Source of the DNA: JAYENK01 sp034722035
Lineage (GTDB): Bacteria > Patescibacteriota > Patescibacteriia > Patescibacteriales > UBA12075
DNA: 29,740 bases
Direction of reading: 5' to 3'
NCBI GenBank assembly: GCA_034722035.1
Contig: JAYENK010000043.1
Coordinates: forward strand, 1-29,740
Positions within the stretch are counted from its first letter, which is position 1. Every line of letters starts with the position of its first letter. Below are positions 6,350-13,805 of the stretch, in pieces. Both the position numbers and the translations under genes were made by a program. Below the pieces are notes generated by a model, which did no database searches, was not told the DNA's origin, and saw nothing but the letters and a program-made list of their open reading frames with translations.

Positions 6350-6697
6350 TTTTTTTCTTTTTATGATAAATAAGCTAATGTATACAACTAATATCCAAAT
6401 TGGCACCAACGTGAAATTTAAGGGGTGGTCATACCATAATTCTTGATTTATTCCAAGAGAGATATGCAAGAACAGTAATATGAGGGTGATAATTTCAAGA
6501 ATTGGTATTTTTTTAGATTTGGATGATAATATTTGTTTTTTTCTGGATCTGTATGCTAAACTTCCCACAATAATTAGAATACCAGTAAAAAAAGTATTTG
6601 ATCCATTCAATGTTGGATTACCAAAAAGACTTATAAAAAATAAGACACCTAAAATAATACCAATAGTTGAGCCCCAATGTTTGTTTTGTAACTTCAT
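6347..6697 (-). CDS. small membrane protein, 116 aa, possible frameshift extension
   Basis: About four predicted membrane helices separated by a basic loop (SRKKQ...SKSKK). I chose ATG 6695-6697 (MKLQNKHWGS); an ATG further upstream at 6739 would add only a low-quality hydrophobic leader. No family recognised. The 0-frame stop follows a run of seven A, and the -1 frame then continues for 30 codons with a convincing acidic tail ending four bases before the next gene. Short and long forms are both possible; a single-base sequencing or real indel is the plainest alternative. Confidence 0.65.
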   Translation of the reverse strand: MKLQNKHWGSTIGIILGVLFFISLFGNPTLNGSNTFFTGILIIVGSLAYRSRKKQILSSKSKKIPILEIITLILLFLHISLGINQELWYDHPLNFTLVPIWILVVYISLFIIKRKK

Positions 6698-6754
6698 ATG
6701 TTTTAAAATTAAAAAGAAAAATAAAATTTGCGTGAGCAAGTGTAAAGAATTAAT

Positions 6755-6958
6755 TTATTTTTTATTATAGTAAATAATTAAAAAAGTATTCAGAAATAAT
6801 GTAAATCCGATAAACACGAGTCCACCCTGTTGATTGTGCATAAAATAATTTGTCCATTCATCATGTTTTAATACATTCTAAATAAATCTGTGTACAATAA
6901 TTAAATTAATTATCGTATAAATTGTAATCGCTAATGTTGTTGTTAATTTTTTTGTCAT
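6755..6958 (-). pseudogene. two-helix membrane microprotein with internal amber stop
   Basis: The minus strand from ATG (6956-6958) to TAA (6755-6757) makes 68 codons that look like one small membrane protein with an N-terminal helix (TLAITIYTIINLIIVHRFI), a hydrophilic loop (KHDEWTNYFMHNQQGG) and a C-terminal helix (LVFIGFTLFLNTFLIIYY). Codon 27 is TAG (6878-6880). I read this as a recent nonsense mutation because the frame stays open and membrane-like on both sides. Stop read-through or a sequencing error cannot be excluded. It starts directly after the palindromic site at 6982-7047 and lies upstream of another small membrane gene. Confidence 0.55.
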
Positions 6959-6981
6959 AAATTTAAAAAATAATTTAATTT

Positions 6982-7047
6982 AGCTTGCGAACCAGATACG
7001 CCGTCAGGCTATCTAAAAACTAACTTTAACGGCCTGCGCTGTTAGCT
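6982..7047 (-). repeat. attC-like imperfect palindrome (site D)
   Basis: A 66-base site bounded by AGCT at 6982 and GTTAGCT at 7041-7047. Pairing arms include AGCT with AGCT, CCAG with CTGCGC, and GCCGT (7000-7004) with ACGGC near 7029-7033. In gene direction it begins AGCTAAC (close to RYYYAAC) and ends CGTATCTGGTTCGCAAGCT. The middle holds a single IS terminal repeat (GGCTATCTAAAAACT, 7007-7021). Its length, palindromic plan and place 3' of a gene fit an attC site, but the boxes deviate from consensus. Confidence 0.45.
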
Positions 7048-7173
7048 GATGTATATGTTTTTTTCTGATCCCGAGTTCTTGGGATCACTTTTAAAAAGAA
7101 CTTAATTTTGTTTTTCGTTTTGGAGCAAAGAGAAGAGGGGAATTAAAGGGGTGAATTTCCTTTGCCCTAAAAC
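7041..7173 (+). repeat. two-hairpin repeat element, copy 2
   Basis: Second copy of the element at 4595-4735, starting at the boundary box GTTAGCT. Small hairpin GATCCC (7067-7072) with GGGATC (7081-7086); conserved linker ACTTAATTTTGTTTTT; long hairpin GTTTTGGAGCAAAG (7117-7130) with CTTTGCCCTAAAAC (7160-7173), 14 bp with one mismatch. The small hairpin differs in sequence from copy 1 but keeps the stem, and the long stem keeps pairing despite changes. It lies 13 bases after the stop of the 240-aa gene and would be its 3' UTR. Confidence 0.55.
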
Positions 7174-7186
7174 TCCTTGTTTTAAT

Positions 7187-7909
7187 TTAAGATAAATATT
7201 TAAATATTTTATCCAAAATTTTTAGTTCTTTAAATATTAAATGATAAAATTTATCTATGCCATCTTTAACATATTTATTATTATTGTTTATAGTTTTTTT
7301 CCATTTACTTCTATTGTTGTTTAAATAAATTTTTAAATCTTTTTTAGCATAATTTTTTTTCTTTATGTTTTTAATATCAATATTTGATTTCATGTATTGT
7401 TCTAGTAATCCCATGTGGTATAAGTCGTCATCCTGATATTTTCTCTTATGTACGTGGAAACCTCCTACTTTTAGTAAATTATCAAAAATTTGATGTTGTT
7501 TTCTTCTTATTATGTTAAGTTTTTCTTTCTCAGTTTTTGCTTTTATATTTTTTGTTAAAATTCGCATGAGCCTGTCTAGTCTTTGATCTAGAATATACAT
7601 TTCTGAAAAATAACATTCAAGATGGTATCTAAATTGTGCTATTTTAGAAAAACCTTTTTTTTCAAGATTATAGCTTGAGGAATTTATGAAAACTGGGAAA
7701 AAATTAAGTAGTTCAAGCTGACTTTCTAATTCTGCTAAAATTTGACCTATTTTTAAAATAAATTTTTCTTTATCACTAAAAATTGTCTTTTTATTTAATT
7801 TTGCTTTGGTAGATTTTTTTAAGGATTTGTTTGAAATTTTTAAAAACCATTTAATAAATATTTTTCTATACCCAATATATTTTTCGCTCATAGTATTATT
7901 TTTTTTCAA
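7187..7909 (-). CDS. hypothetical helical basic protein, 240 aa
   Basis: A Lys-rich, largely helical cytoplasmic protein. A central block (about residues 90-160) has FRYHLECYFSEMYILDQRL followed by RRKQHQIFDNL and GGFHVHKRKYQDDDL. This His/Arg-spaced helical layout recalls HEPN-like domains, but I do not see a secure Rx4-6H motif and do not assign one. The frame overlaps the end of the upstream 254-aa gene by 14 bases; a second ATG at 7889-7891 (MSEKYIGYRK) would remove the overlap. The tight junction suggests the two proteins work together. The two-hairpin element follows closely downstream. Confidence 0.65.
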   Translation of the reverse strand: MKKNNTMSEKYIGYRKIFIKWFLKISNKSLKKSTKAKLNKKTIFSDKEKFILKIGQILAELESQLELLNFFPVFINSSSYNLEKKGFSKIAQFRYHLECYFSEMYILDQRLDRLMRILTKNIKAKTEKEKLNIIRRKQHQIFDNLLKVGGFHVHKRKYQDDDLYHMGLLEQYMKSNIDIKNIKKKNYAKKDLKIYLNNNRSKWKKTINNNNKYVKDGIDKFYHLIFKELKILDKIFKYLS

Positions 7910-8660
7910 AACAAGATTTATTGCTCTCTAAACCACTATCACAAAATATTTTTACACAAAAATTATTTGTTAAGTTGTCGTAAAAATTATTTTCAATCGC
8001 ATAATAATTTTTTCTAGAAACTATATTTTTCATATTAATATACCTCGTATCTTCTTGCATAAAATATAATTGGCAATTTTCATAATAATTCCATTCCGAC
8101 AGCTTCGTTGCAGTGTCTATGTCATTATCAAAATCCCACTCTACGCTATGCCATATATATCCATTTTTTCCTCCAACTTTATTGTCTTTTAAGAAAAATT
8201 TTAAAAATCTGTGTTTTTCTGGTGATTTGTTTATCCAGTCGTCATTTTCATTTAATGTTTTGTTAGTCTGCATTTTAGATATATCAGATGTGTTGTCCTT
8301 TTTTTCATCGTTATGGCTCATATCTAATATACTGGGTTCAATAGAGCTATAAACAAAGAAAAAATTTATACAATACACTAAAGCGAGAATAAAACCTGTT
8401 ATGGTAAAGATTTTATTCCTGTTTTTCATCTGTTTTATTTTAAATAATGAAACAATACTGACTATTAAAGCAACAAGTGGAATTATTCCAATAGAGCCAA
8501 AAAAAATAGACAAGATCCCTAACACAAAACTTGCGATTGCCAAATCTTTATATTTATTAGGATTCTCGCTTTTATTTTGTTTATTAATATCGCTCTTGCA
8601 ATGTTTACATTTAAGCGCGTCATCTTGAATTTCTTCTGCGCAAAATGGGCATTTTTTCAT
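7896..8660 (-). CDS. zinc-ribbon DUF4190-like membrane protein, 254 aa
   Basis: Starts with a zinc ribbon, C4-x2-C7...C18-x2-C21 (CPFCAEEIQDDALKCKHC). Two membrane helices (about residues 40-75) follow in the AIASFVLGILS...IIPLVALIVSIVSLFKIK pattern typical of DUF4190, then a third helix (about 84-108). The last ~145 residues are hydrophilic, with three or four Cys, and probably extracytoplasmic. Role unknown; such proteins are commonly accessory membrane sensors or scaffolds by annotation only. It begins 35 bases from the boundary box at 8695-8701 and overlaps the next gene, so it is the first gene of a two-gene unit. Confidence 0.75.
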   Translation of the reverse strand: MKKCPFCAEEIQDDALKCKHCKSDINKQNKSENPNKYKDLAIASFVLGILSIFFGSIGIIPLVALIVSIVSLFKIKQMKNRNKIFTITGFILALVYCINFFFVYSSIEPSILDMSHNDEKKDNTSDISKMQTNKTLNENDDWINKSPEKHRFLKFFLKDNKVGGKNGYIWHSVEWDFDNDIDTATKLSEWNYYENCQLYFMQEDTRYINMKNIVSRKNYYAIENNFYDNLTNNFCVKIFCDSGLESNKSCFEKK

Positions 8661-8694
8661 ATAATTTTAAGTTAATTGATAAATAATTTTATTT

Positions 8695-8725
8695 AGCTAA
8701 CGAAGCAGATACGCCGTATGATGTG
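8695..8725 (-). repeat. attC-like site E (short form)
   Basis: In gene direction it reads CACATCATACGGCGTATC, then TGCTTCGTTAGCT. The 3' part matches site D (ACGGCGTATCTGGTTCG) and the 5' part matches the CATCA that precedes the AAC boxes of sites C and D, so it resembles those sites without the IS-related middle. It may be a deleted or never-invaded version. The GTTAGCT end is the best R'-like box in the island. Confidence 0.4.
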
Positions 8726-8745
8726 TTTGCTCTTTGTGTATTTTT

Positions 8746-9033
8746 TTAAAATAATTTATTAAACAAATCAAACAAAAAACCTACGGCTTTATCCATGGTG
8801 TTGTATATAAAATCAAAAAATGGGGGTTTAGATAATATTTGGTGACATTCTTCGCTTGTCTCGCATAAACCTAACATGAAAAATAAGTCAGATATATAGG
8901 GAAAGAAAAATATTCTGATTACCCAAATCGTATATATAAAAGCAATTAATACAATAACCCCAATACTTAGAATGAAAATCCAATCTTTGATTGTTTGATA
9001 AATTATTTTGTGGTCTATTTTATTTGGTATCAT
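8746..9033 (-). CDS. small membrane protein, 95 aa
   Basis: One strong membrane helix (about residues 18-45, WIFILSIGVIVLIAFIYTIW) and a more weakly hydrophobic C-terminal half with a CETSEEC pair and aromatic-rich helices. No family recognised. The start ATG is at 9031-9033. It is the first gene of the minus-strand island and diverges from lepA across 281 bases. Site E follows its stop. Confidence 0.6.
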   Translation of the reverse strand: MIPNKIDHKIIYQTIKDWIFILSIGVIVLIAFIYTIWVIRIFFFPYISDLFFMLGLCETSEECHQILSKPPFFDFIYNTMDKAVGFLFDLFNKLF

Positions 9034-9146
9034 ATTATTTATTCAAATAAGTTGAAAGAGCAGATATTTCATATAACTGGCTTTTAGACAAAAAAATAAA
9101 TTAATACCAATTTTTTATATTTTATACGAAGTCTTTTGTTAAAACG

Positions 9147-9155
9147 TGATATAAT
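9147..9155 (+). promoter_or_regulatory. extended -10 upstream of lepA (distal, P1)
   Basis: TGATATAAT, a perfect extended -10, but without a recognisable -35. If used, the lepA leader would be about 155 bases long. The rest of 9034-9314 contains P2, a leader hairpin and otherwise nothing recognised. Confidence 0.45.
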
Positions 9156-9225
9156 GAATTTGTTTCTCAATCCTAATTTAATTTTAGCGAAATATATAAA
9201 AAATGCAATTGTTATTTGACCAAAA

Positions 9226-9255
9226 TTGAAAAAACAGCTAGGATTATGTTATAAT
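9226..9255 (+). promoter_or_regulatory. promoter of the lepA-murB operon (proximal, P2)
   Basis: TTGAAA (9226-9231), an 18-base spacer and an extended -10 TGtTATAAT (9247-9255). The start would fall near 9262, exactly at a hairpin with arms GCTTTTCT (9262-9269) and AGAAAAGC (9276-9283). The T-rich sequence after it makes either an attenuator or a 5' stabilising hairpin possible. Confidence 0.6.
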
Positions 9256-9261
9256 CATATT

Positions 9262-9290
9262 GCTTTTCTAAATCAAGAAAAGCTTGTTTT
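9262..9290 (+). promoter_or_regulatory. 8-bp hairpin at the start of the lepA leader
   Basis: Perfect 8-bp stem GCTTTTCT/AGAAAAGC with loop AAATCA, followed by TTGTTTT. It lies between promoter P2 and the lepA start at 9315. A weak terminator for anything reading in from P1, or a 5'-end mRNA stabiliser, are both possible. Confidence 0.4.
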
Positions 9291-9314
9291 ATTTGTACTC
9301 TTTTCTATATATTT

Positions 9315-11114
9315 ATGAAAATTAATTCTAAAACAAATATACGTAATTTCTGTATTATTGCCCATATTGACCATGGAAAGTCTACAATTGCTGATAGGAT
9401 GTTGGAAATTACCAAAACGGTTGATAAGCGAAAAATGAGGGCTCAAATTTTGGACCAAATGGATTTGGAGCAGGAGCGGGGGATTACTATTAAATTACAG
9501 CCGGTCAGTATGGATTATGAGGGGTATATGTTGAATTTGATTGACACTCCCGGGCACGTTGATTTTACTTATGAAGTTTCGCGTTCTTTGGTCGCGGTTG
9601 AGGGTGCTGTTCTTTTGGTTGATGCGACCCAAGGAATCCAGGCGCAAACTCTAGCCAATTTATATTTGGCTATGGAGCAAGACTTAACAATCATTCCAGT
9701 GGTAAATAAAATAGATTTGCCGGCGGCAGATAAAGAAAAAACTACGCGTGAAATTATTGAGTTATTGGGCTGTGATGAAGGTGAAGTGATATATGCGAGC
9801 GGGAAAACCGGAGAAGGGGTTGATGCTGTTCTCAAGGCTGTAGTTGAAAGAGTGGAGGCGCCAAAGATTGATGAGGATAAGACTGATTTGCGTGCTCTTA
9901 TTTTTGATTCTAATTATGATGAATATAAGGGGGTGGTGGCCTACATTCGCGTGATAGACGGGGAGATTAAAAAAGGGGACAAAATAAAATTAATGGCAAC
10001 AAAATCTGCTAGTGATGCGCTTGATGTCGGTATTTTTAAGCCAACATATCTTTCAACCAAAGAGCTTAAGACCGGGCAAATTGGATATTTGACTACCGGC
10101 TTTAAGAACGTAAGTGAATGCCGGGTGGGGGATACCGTGACAACGCAAAAAGCGGAAGAAAGGTTAGAACCGCTTAAAGGTTACCAAGAAGTAAAGCCAA
10201 TGGTTTTTGCCGGTATTTTTCCCAAGGAAGGTAATGAATACCAAGAGCTACGGGATGCGATTGATAGATTAAAATTAAATGATTCATCCTTGATTTACGA
10301 ACCGGAACAATCACAAGCGCTTGGACTTGGATTTCGATGCGGTTTTCTCGGTATTTTGCATTTGGAAATTTTTCAGGAACGTTTAAGGCGCGAGCATAAG
10401 ATTGAATTGATTGTAACCTTGCCTAGCGTGGCCTATCATCTACGCAAAACCAACGGTGAAGAAGTGATGATACGTACACCACAGCAATTTCCGACAGCGC
10501 AAGAAATAGAGCAGATCAAAGAGCCTTGGGTAAAATTGGATATAATTACTCCAAAAGATTATGTGGGAAATGTTATGAACTTGGCGCAAGATAAGCGGGG
10601 AGAATATATTAATACCGAGTATATCGATCAAACTAGAGCGATATTACATTATAAAATACCGATGAGCTCGATTCTTACTGATTTTTATGATAAAATAAAA
10701 GGGATTAGCGCCGGTTATGCTTCGATAAATTATGAGTTTATGGCTTATCGTGAAGCTAAGGTTGTTAAGATGGATATTTTGGTGGCAGAAGAGTCGATTG
10801 AGGCGCTGGCGATGATTGTTTACGCCGATGATGCGTTTCGGCAAGGGAAAGAAGTGGTAAGAACGCTTAAAGAAAATTTACCTAAACAAATGTTTGTTGT
10901 TAAATTGCAAGCCGCTGTTGGAGCCAATATAATTGCCGGTGAACGTCTTTCTGCTATGCGCAAAGACGTGACAGCCAAGCTTTATGGCGGGGACGTAAGT
11001 CGGAAACGAAAATTGTTAGAAAAACAAAAAAAGGGCAAGAAAAAAATGATGGCTTCCGGCAAGGGCAGTATTGATATTCCGAGTAATGTTTTTATTAAAA
11101 TATTAAAGAAATAA
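9315..11114 (+). CDS. lepA: elongation factor 4 (LepA) GTPase
   Basis: A 599-aa translational GTPase, full length for the family. The G domain shows G1 AHIDHGKST (16-24), G2 RGIT (T58), G3 DTPGH (77-81) and G4 NKID (131-134). The EF-G-like beta barrel and domains III and V follow, and the LepA-specific C-terminal domain carries GANIIAGERLSAMRKDVTAK and GKGSIDIPSNVF near the end. LepA acts on the ribosome, remodelling stalled or mispositioned tRNA states and aiding 30S biogenesis. It is the first gene of the long plus-strand operon; the next start is five bases past its stop. The ATG at 9315 gives the normal short N-terminus. Confidence 0.97.
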   Translation: MKINSKTNIRNFCIIAHIDHGKSTIADRMLEITKTVDKRKMRAQILDQMDLEQERGITIKLQPVSMDYEGYMLNLIDTPGHVDFTYEVSRSLVAVEGAVLLVDATQGIQAQTLANLYLAMEQDLTIIPVVNKIDLPAADKEKTTREIIELLGCDEGEVIYASGKTGEGVDAVLKAVVERVEAPKIDEDKTDLRALIFDSNYDEYKGVVAYIRVIDGEIKKGDKIKLMATKSASDALDVGIFKPTYLSTKELKTGQIGYLTTGFKNVSECRVGDTVTTQKAEERLEPLKGYQEVKPMVFAGIFPKEGNEYQELRDAIDRLKLNDSSLIYEPEQSQALGLGFRCGFLGILHLEIFQERLRREHKIELIVTLPSVAYHLRKTNGEEVMIRTPQQFPTAQEIEQIKEPWVKLDIITPKDYVGNVMNLAQDKRGEYINTEYIDQTRAILHYKIPMSSILTDFYDKIKGISAGYASINYEFMAYREAKVVKMDILVAEESIEALAMIVYADDAFRQGKEVVRTLKENLPKQMFVVKLQAAVGANIIAGERLSAMRKDVTAKLYGGDVSRKRKLLEKQKKGKKKMMASGKGSIDIPSNVFIKILKK

Positions 11115-11118
11115 TATA

Positions 11119-11217
11119 ATGAAGAAGAAAATTATACAAAGAATTGTTTGGGGGATTTTGTCGGCTATAATAATTTTTACTATGGCGCTTTGGACGGTTG
11201 GAATGGCTTTTATGTAA
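11119..11217 (+). CDS. 32-aa single-helix membrane microprotein
   Basis: ATG at 11119, stop at 11215-11217. A basic start (MKKKIIQR) is followed by one hydrophobic helix (WGILSAIIIFTMALWTVG). It starts five bases after the lepA stop and ends 19 bases before recJ, so it fits the operon exactly. Function unknown. The coupled position and clean membrane-protein composition argue that it is real, but the length makes chance possible. Confidence 0.55.
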   Translation: MKKKIIQRIVWGILSAIIIFTMALWTVGMAFM

Positions 11218-11236
11218 AATAATATAATTTTAAAAT

Positions 11237-12976
11237 ATGGATAAATATTGGGAGCTAAAAGAAAGATTTCCAAAAGATTTTGCTGTTTTTGCAAAGGAGT
11301 ACGGAGAAATAACAGCGCAATTGTTATGGAATAGGAATATAAAAACAAAAAAAGAAATAGAAAATTTTTTTGAGGCTAATTTTGACAATGCTCTGCACGA
11401 TCCTTTTTTATTTAAAAATATGGAGCAGGCAATTGTTTTAACAATTCAGCATATCAAGGCTGAGAATAAAATTGTTATTTATGGTGATTATGACGCCGAT
11501 GGTGTCACTGCTTCTGCCTTGCTTGTTGAGATACTACGAATTTTAAGAGCAGAGGTTGATGTTTATATTCCGCATCGAGTAGTTGAGGGCTATGGGCTGA
11601 ATAAAAAAGCATTAGAAACTATTGCAGCCGATAAGACTAAGTTAATTATTACGGTTGACGGCGGAATTAGAAATAAAGAAGAAGCAAAATTGGCTAAAGA
11701 GCTGGGAATGGATGTGATTATTACCGATCATCATCTTGCTTCTAGTAAAAAAGAAGAAATGCCGGATTGTTTAATCGTGAATCCGATACTTGAAGATGAA
11801 GTTTATCCCTATAAAAAATTAGCCGGAGTCGGCGTCGCGTTCAAATTTGCCAGTGCTTTGATTGCGCATTCAAAATTAGAGGAAAACGATAAGTTTAGAT
11901 TGCAAAAACGTTTGCTTGACTTGGTGGCAATTGGAACCGTGGCTGATATTGTCGAGCTTATGGGTGAAAACAGAGTGTTAGTGAAAGCCGGACTTAAAGC
12001 GTTAAGTCAAACCAGGCGGCTTGGTTTAGTGGAACTTTTAAAAGTTATTAAATTGAATAACAATGACGATTTGGATACTTGGAATATTGGCTTTCAAATT
12101 GCGCCGCGTTTAAACGCGGCTGGACGAATGGGGCGAGCCAATACAGCCTTTGATCTTTTGCTTGTCAGTGATGATGAGAAGGCGAAAGATTTGGCTGAGT
12201 TTTTAAATATTAGCAATGCTAAACGTCAGCAACTAACAGAAGAGATTAGTCAGGCAATCGATAATCAGGTAGACATAAAAAGCAAGGATAAAATAATTAT
12301 TGGAGTTTGTTCGGATAAACAATGCGACGAAAACAAAGATAGCGGACAGGGAGTAATTGGGCTTGTAGCCGGACGGATTCAAAACAAATACTATTTGCCA
12401 ACATTAGTGATTACTAGAGATGAAAATGGTTATAAAGGTTCCGGTCGGAGCATTCCGGAATTTAATTTGGCCAAGGCAGTTGAGTCTTGCGGTGAATTAC
12501 TTACAAAATATGGCGGACATCCGATGGCTTGTGGTTTTAGTCTTAAGGCCGAGAATTTAGATAAATTTAAAAGTAAATTAACCGGTATTGCCAACAAGGC
12601 TCTTGGCAAACTTGATTTGAAGCCAAAAATAATGGTTGAAGCAGAATTAAAACTAAAAGAAATAGATGAGGAAATAATGATAGGGCTTGACAAAATGGCT
12701 CCTTTTGGGGCAAGTAATGCTAAGCCGATTTTTATGACTAAAAATGTTGAAATTGTTGATATCTTGCAAATGGGCGCGGATGGCCAACATCTGAAGTTTC
12801 GTTTAGCTCAAAATAATTCCGGCACAATTAATGCTTTAGCATTTAATCAAGCAAGTAAATGGCAAAGCTTTAAAATTAGTGATGAGATTGATATTGCTTA
12901 TTATTTAGATAGAAATGAATTTAACGGTAAAAGTGAAATCCAAATGAAAGTAGTGGATATTAAAAATAGTGATTAA
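11237..12976 (+). CDS. recJ: single-stranded-DNA exonuclease RecJ
   Basis: A 579-aa DHH-superfamily 5'-3' exonuclease used in recombinational and mismatch repair. DHH-domain metal ligands: GDYDADG (83-89), VDGG (D141), DHH (164-166) and TVADIV (D237). The DHHA1 domain shows GLVAGRI and GGHPMACGFSL (from residue 426). A C-terminal OB-like domain ends the protein. Length is typical for RecJ. A small hydrophilic insert (CSDKQCDENKDSGQ) precedes the GVIGLVAGRI motif. It lies inside the lepA-murB operon, six bases before the RNase H gene. Confidence 0.95.
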   Translation: MDKYWELKERFPKDFAVFAKEYGEITAQLLWNRNIKTKKEIENFFEANFDNALHDPFLFKNMEQAIVLTIQHIKAENKIVIYGDYDADGVTASALLVEILRILRAEVDVYIPHRVVEGYGLNKKALETIAADKTKLIITVDGGIRNKEEAKLAKELGMDVIITDHHLASSKKEEMPDCLIVNPILEDEVYPYKKLAGVGVAFKFASALIAHSKLEENDKFRLQKRLLDLVAIGTVADIVELMGENRVLVKAGLKALSQTRRLGLVELLKVIKLNNNDDLDTWNIGFQIAPRLNAAGRMGRANTAFDLLLVSDDEKAKDLAEFLNISNAKRQQLTEEISQAIDNQVDIKSKDKIIIGVCSDKQCDENKDSGQGVIGLVAGRIQNKYYLPTLVITRDENGYKGSGRSIPEFNLAKAVESCGELLTKYGGHPMACGFSLKAENLDKFKSKLTGIANKALGKLDLKPKIMVEAELKLKEIDEEIMIGLDKMAPFGASNAKPIFMTKNVEIVDILQMGADGQHLKFRLAQNNSGTINALAFNQASKWQSFKISDEIDIAYYLDRNEFNGKSEIQMKVVDIKNSD

Positions 12977-12982
12977 TTTTTT

Positions 12983-13387
12983 ATGAATAAATTAATAATT
13001 TATACTGATGGCGGCGCGCGCGGTAATCCCGGTCCGGCTGGGATTGGTGCGGTAATTTATAATGAAAAAAAAGAAATTATTGCGGAAATTTCCGAGTATA
13101 TCGGTGAGAGTACTAATAACCAGGCTGAGTACAAGGCGCTTTTGGCTGCGATTAAAAAAGCCAAAGAATTCAAAGTTGATGAAATTAATTTTTTTTTAGA
13201 TTCGGAATTGGTAGTGGAACAAATGTCGGGCAATTATAAAGTAAAAAATAAATCACTTCAACCTTTGTTTGTGCAAATCTATAATGAATCATTAAGTTAT
13301 AAAAAAGTAACATATAAGCATGTTCGTCGTGAAAAAAATAAGGAGGCTGATCGCTTGGCGAACATGGCAATGGACAAAGCATGTTGA
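12983..13387 (+). CDS. rnhA: ribonuclease HI
   Basis: A 134-aa RNase H fold that cuts RNA in RNA-DNA hybrids. Motifs: YTDGGARGNPGPAG (D9), NNQAEY (E49), FFLDSELV (D73) and EKNKEADRLAN (D123), which together form the DEDD active site. It is the short RNase HI type without an N-terminal hybrid-binding domain. It follows recJ by six bases; its TGA stop overlaps the next ATG by seven bases, implying translational coupling. Symbol by family; a YpdQ-like paralogue is an alternative name. Confidence 0.92.
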   Translation: MNKLIIYTDGGARGNPGPAGIGAVIYNEKKEIIAEISEYIGESTNNQAEYKALLAAIKKAKEFKVDEINFFLDSELVVEQMSGNYKVKNKSLQPLFVQIYNESLSYKKVTYKHVRREKNKEADRLANMAMDKAC

Positions 13388-13803
13388 AAATTGATAGTAT
13401 AATAAATCATTACGAAGCTGCCAAGCTTAAATCATTGAAAAGCATTAAGGAGTTATTAGAATATTTTGCAGTTAAGGTCTATTTAACCTTTGCTCTGGTA
13501 GTAAATATTTTTACTTGGTTGTTCGCTCGCTATATTTACACAAATATTGGCCAGGACAAAATGGCTCTGCATTATAGCGTTGATTTTGGAATTGATCTTT
13601 ATGGTGGGCGCGGTGGAATATTTGTTATTCCGGTTCTTGGTTTTTTGTTTTTGTTGTTTAATATTTTTTTGCTTGTTATTATTACGGTTTATAATAAAAG
13701 AGACAGCCATTTTTTGTCTCATTTAATATTATCAACTGTCATGATTGCAAATACGGCTTTACTGCTTGCAATTTTTACAGTCTATCTTATTAATTTTCGT
13801 TAA
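13381..13803 (+). CDS. membrane protein, 140 aa, DUF1648-like
   Basis: Three predicted membrane helices (about residues 28-52, 79-103, 115-137). Between helices 1 and 2 it has LHYSVDFGIDLYGGRGGIFV, which resembles the P-x-HFx-x-G-x-D-x-W-G pattern of DUF1648 proteins, though weakly. Role unknown. It overlaps the RNase HI gene by seven bases and ends two bases before mraY, so it is fixed in the wall-synthesis operon. Confidence 0.7.
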   Translation: MLKIDSIINHYEAAKLKSLKSIKELLEYFAVKVYLTFALVVNIFTWLFARYIYTNIGQDKMALHYSVDFGIDLYGGRGGIFVIPVLGFLFLLFNIFLLVIITVYNKRDSHFLSHLILSTVMIANTALLLAIFTVYLINFR

Positions 13804-13805
13804 TT

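Larger units (their letters stand above)
2641..9033 (-). other. accessory island resembling an integrase-less gene-cassette array
   Basis: All intact and broken genes between 2886 and 9033 lie on the minus strand, are mostly small and unrelated, and are AT-richer than the core operons on both sides. Repeats sit just 3' of successive genes: 2641-2869 after the KilA-N gene, 3749-3846 after the 218-aa gene, 5600-5920 after the 98-aa gene, 6982-7173 after the 240-aa gene and 8695-8725 after the 95-aa gene. Read in gene direction, repeat starts look like integron R'' boxes (ACTTAAC, ATATAAC, GTACAAC, AGCTAAC; consensus RYYYAAC) and one end is GTTAGCT. This is the arrangement of integron cassettes, each gene plus a 3' attC. 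No integrase gene is in the window, and the core boxes are degenerate. Confidence 0.4.

Noticed and set aside
6480..6770. 96-codon plus-strand ORF
   Set aside because: It runs against all neighbours and mirrors the 116-aa membrane gene; composition is typical of an antisense shadow.
8113..8352. 79-codon plus-strand ORF
   Set aside because: Antisense to the zinc-ribbon membrane protein gene, with no homology features.
9034..9314. tRNA or riboswitch before lepA
   Set aside because: Only an 8-bp hairpin and promoter elements are seen; no cloverleaf or known riboswitch core could be traced.
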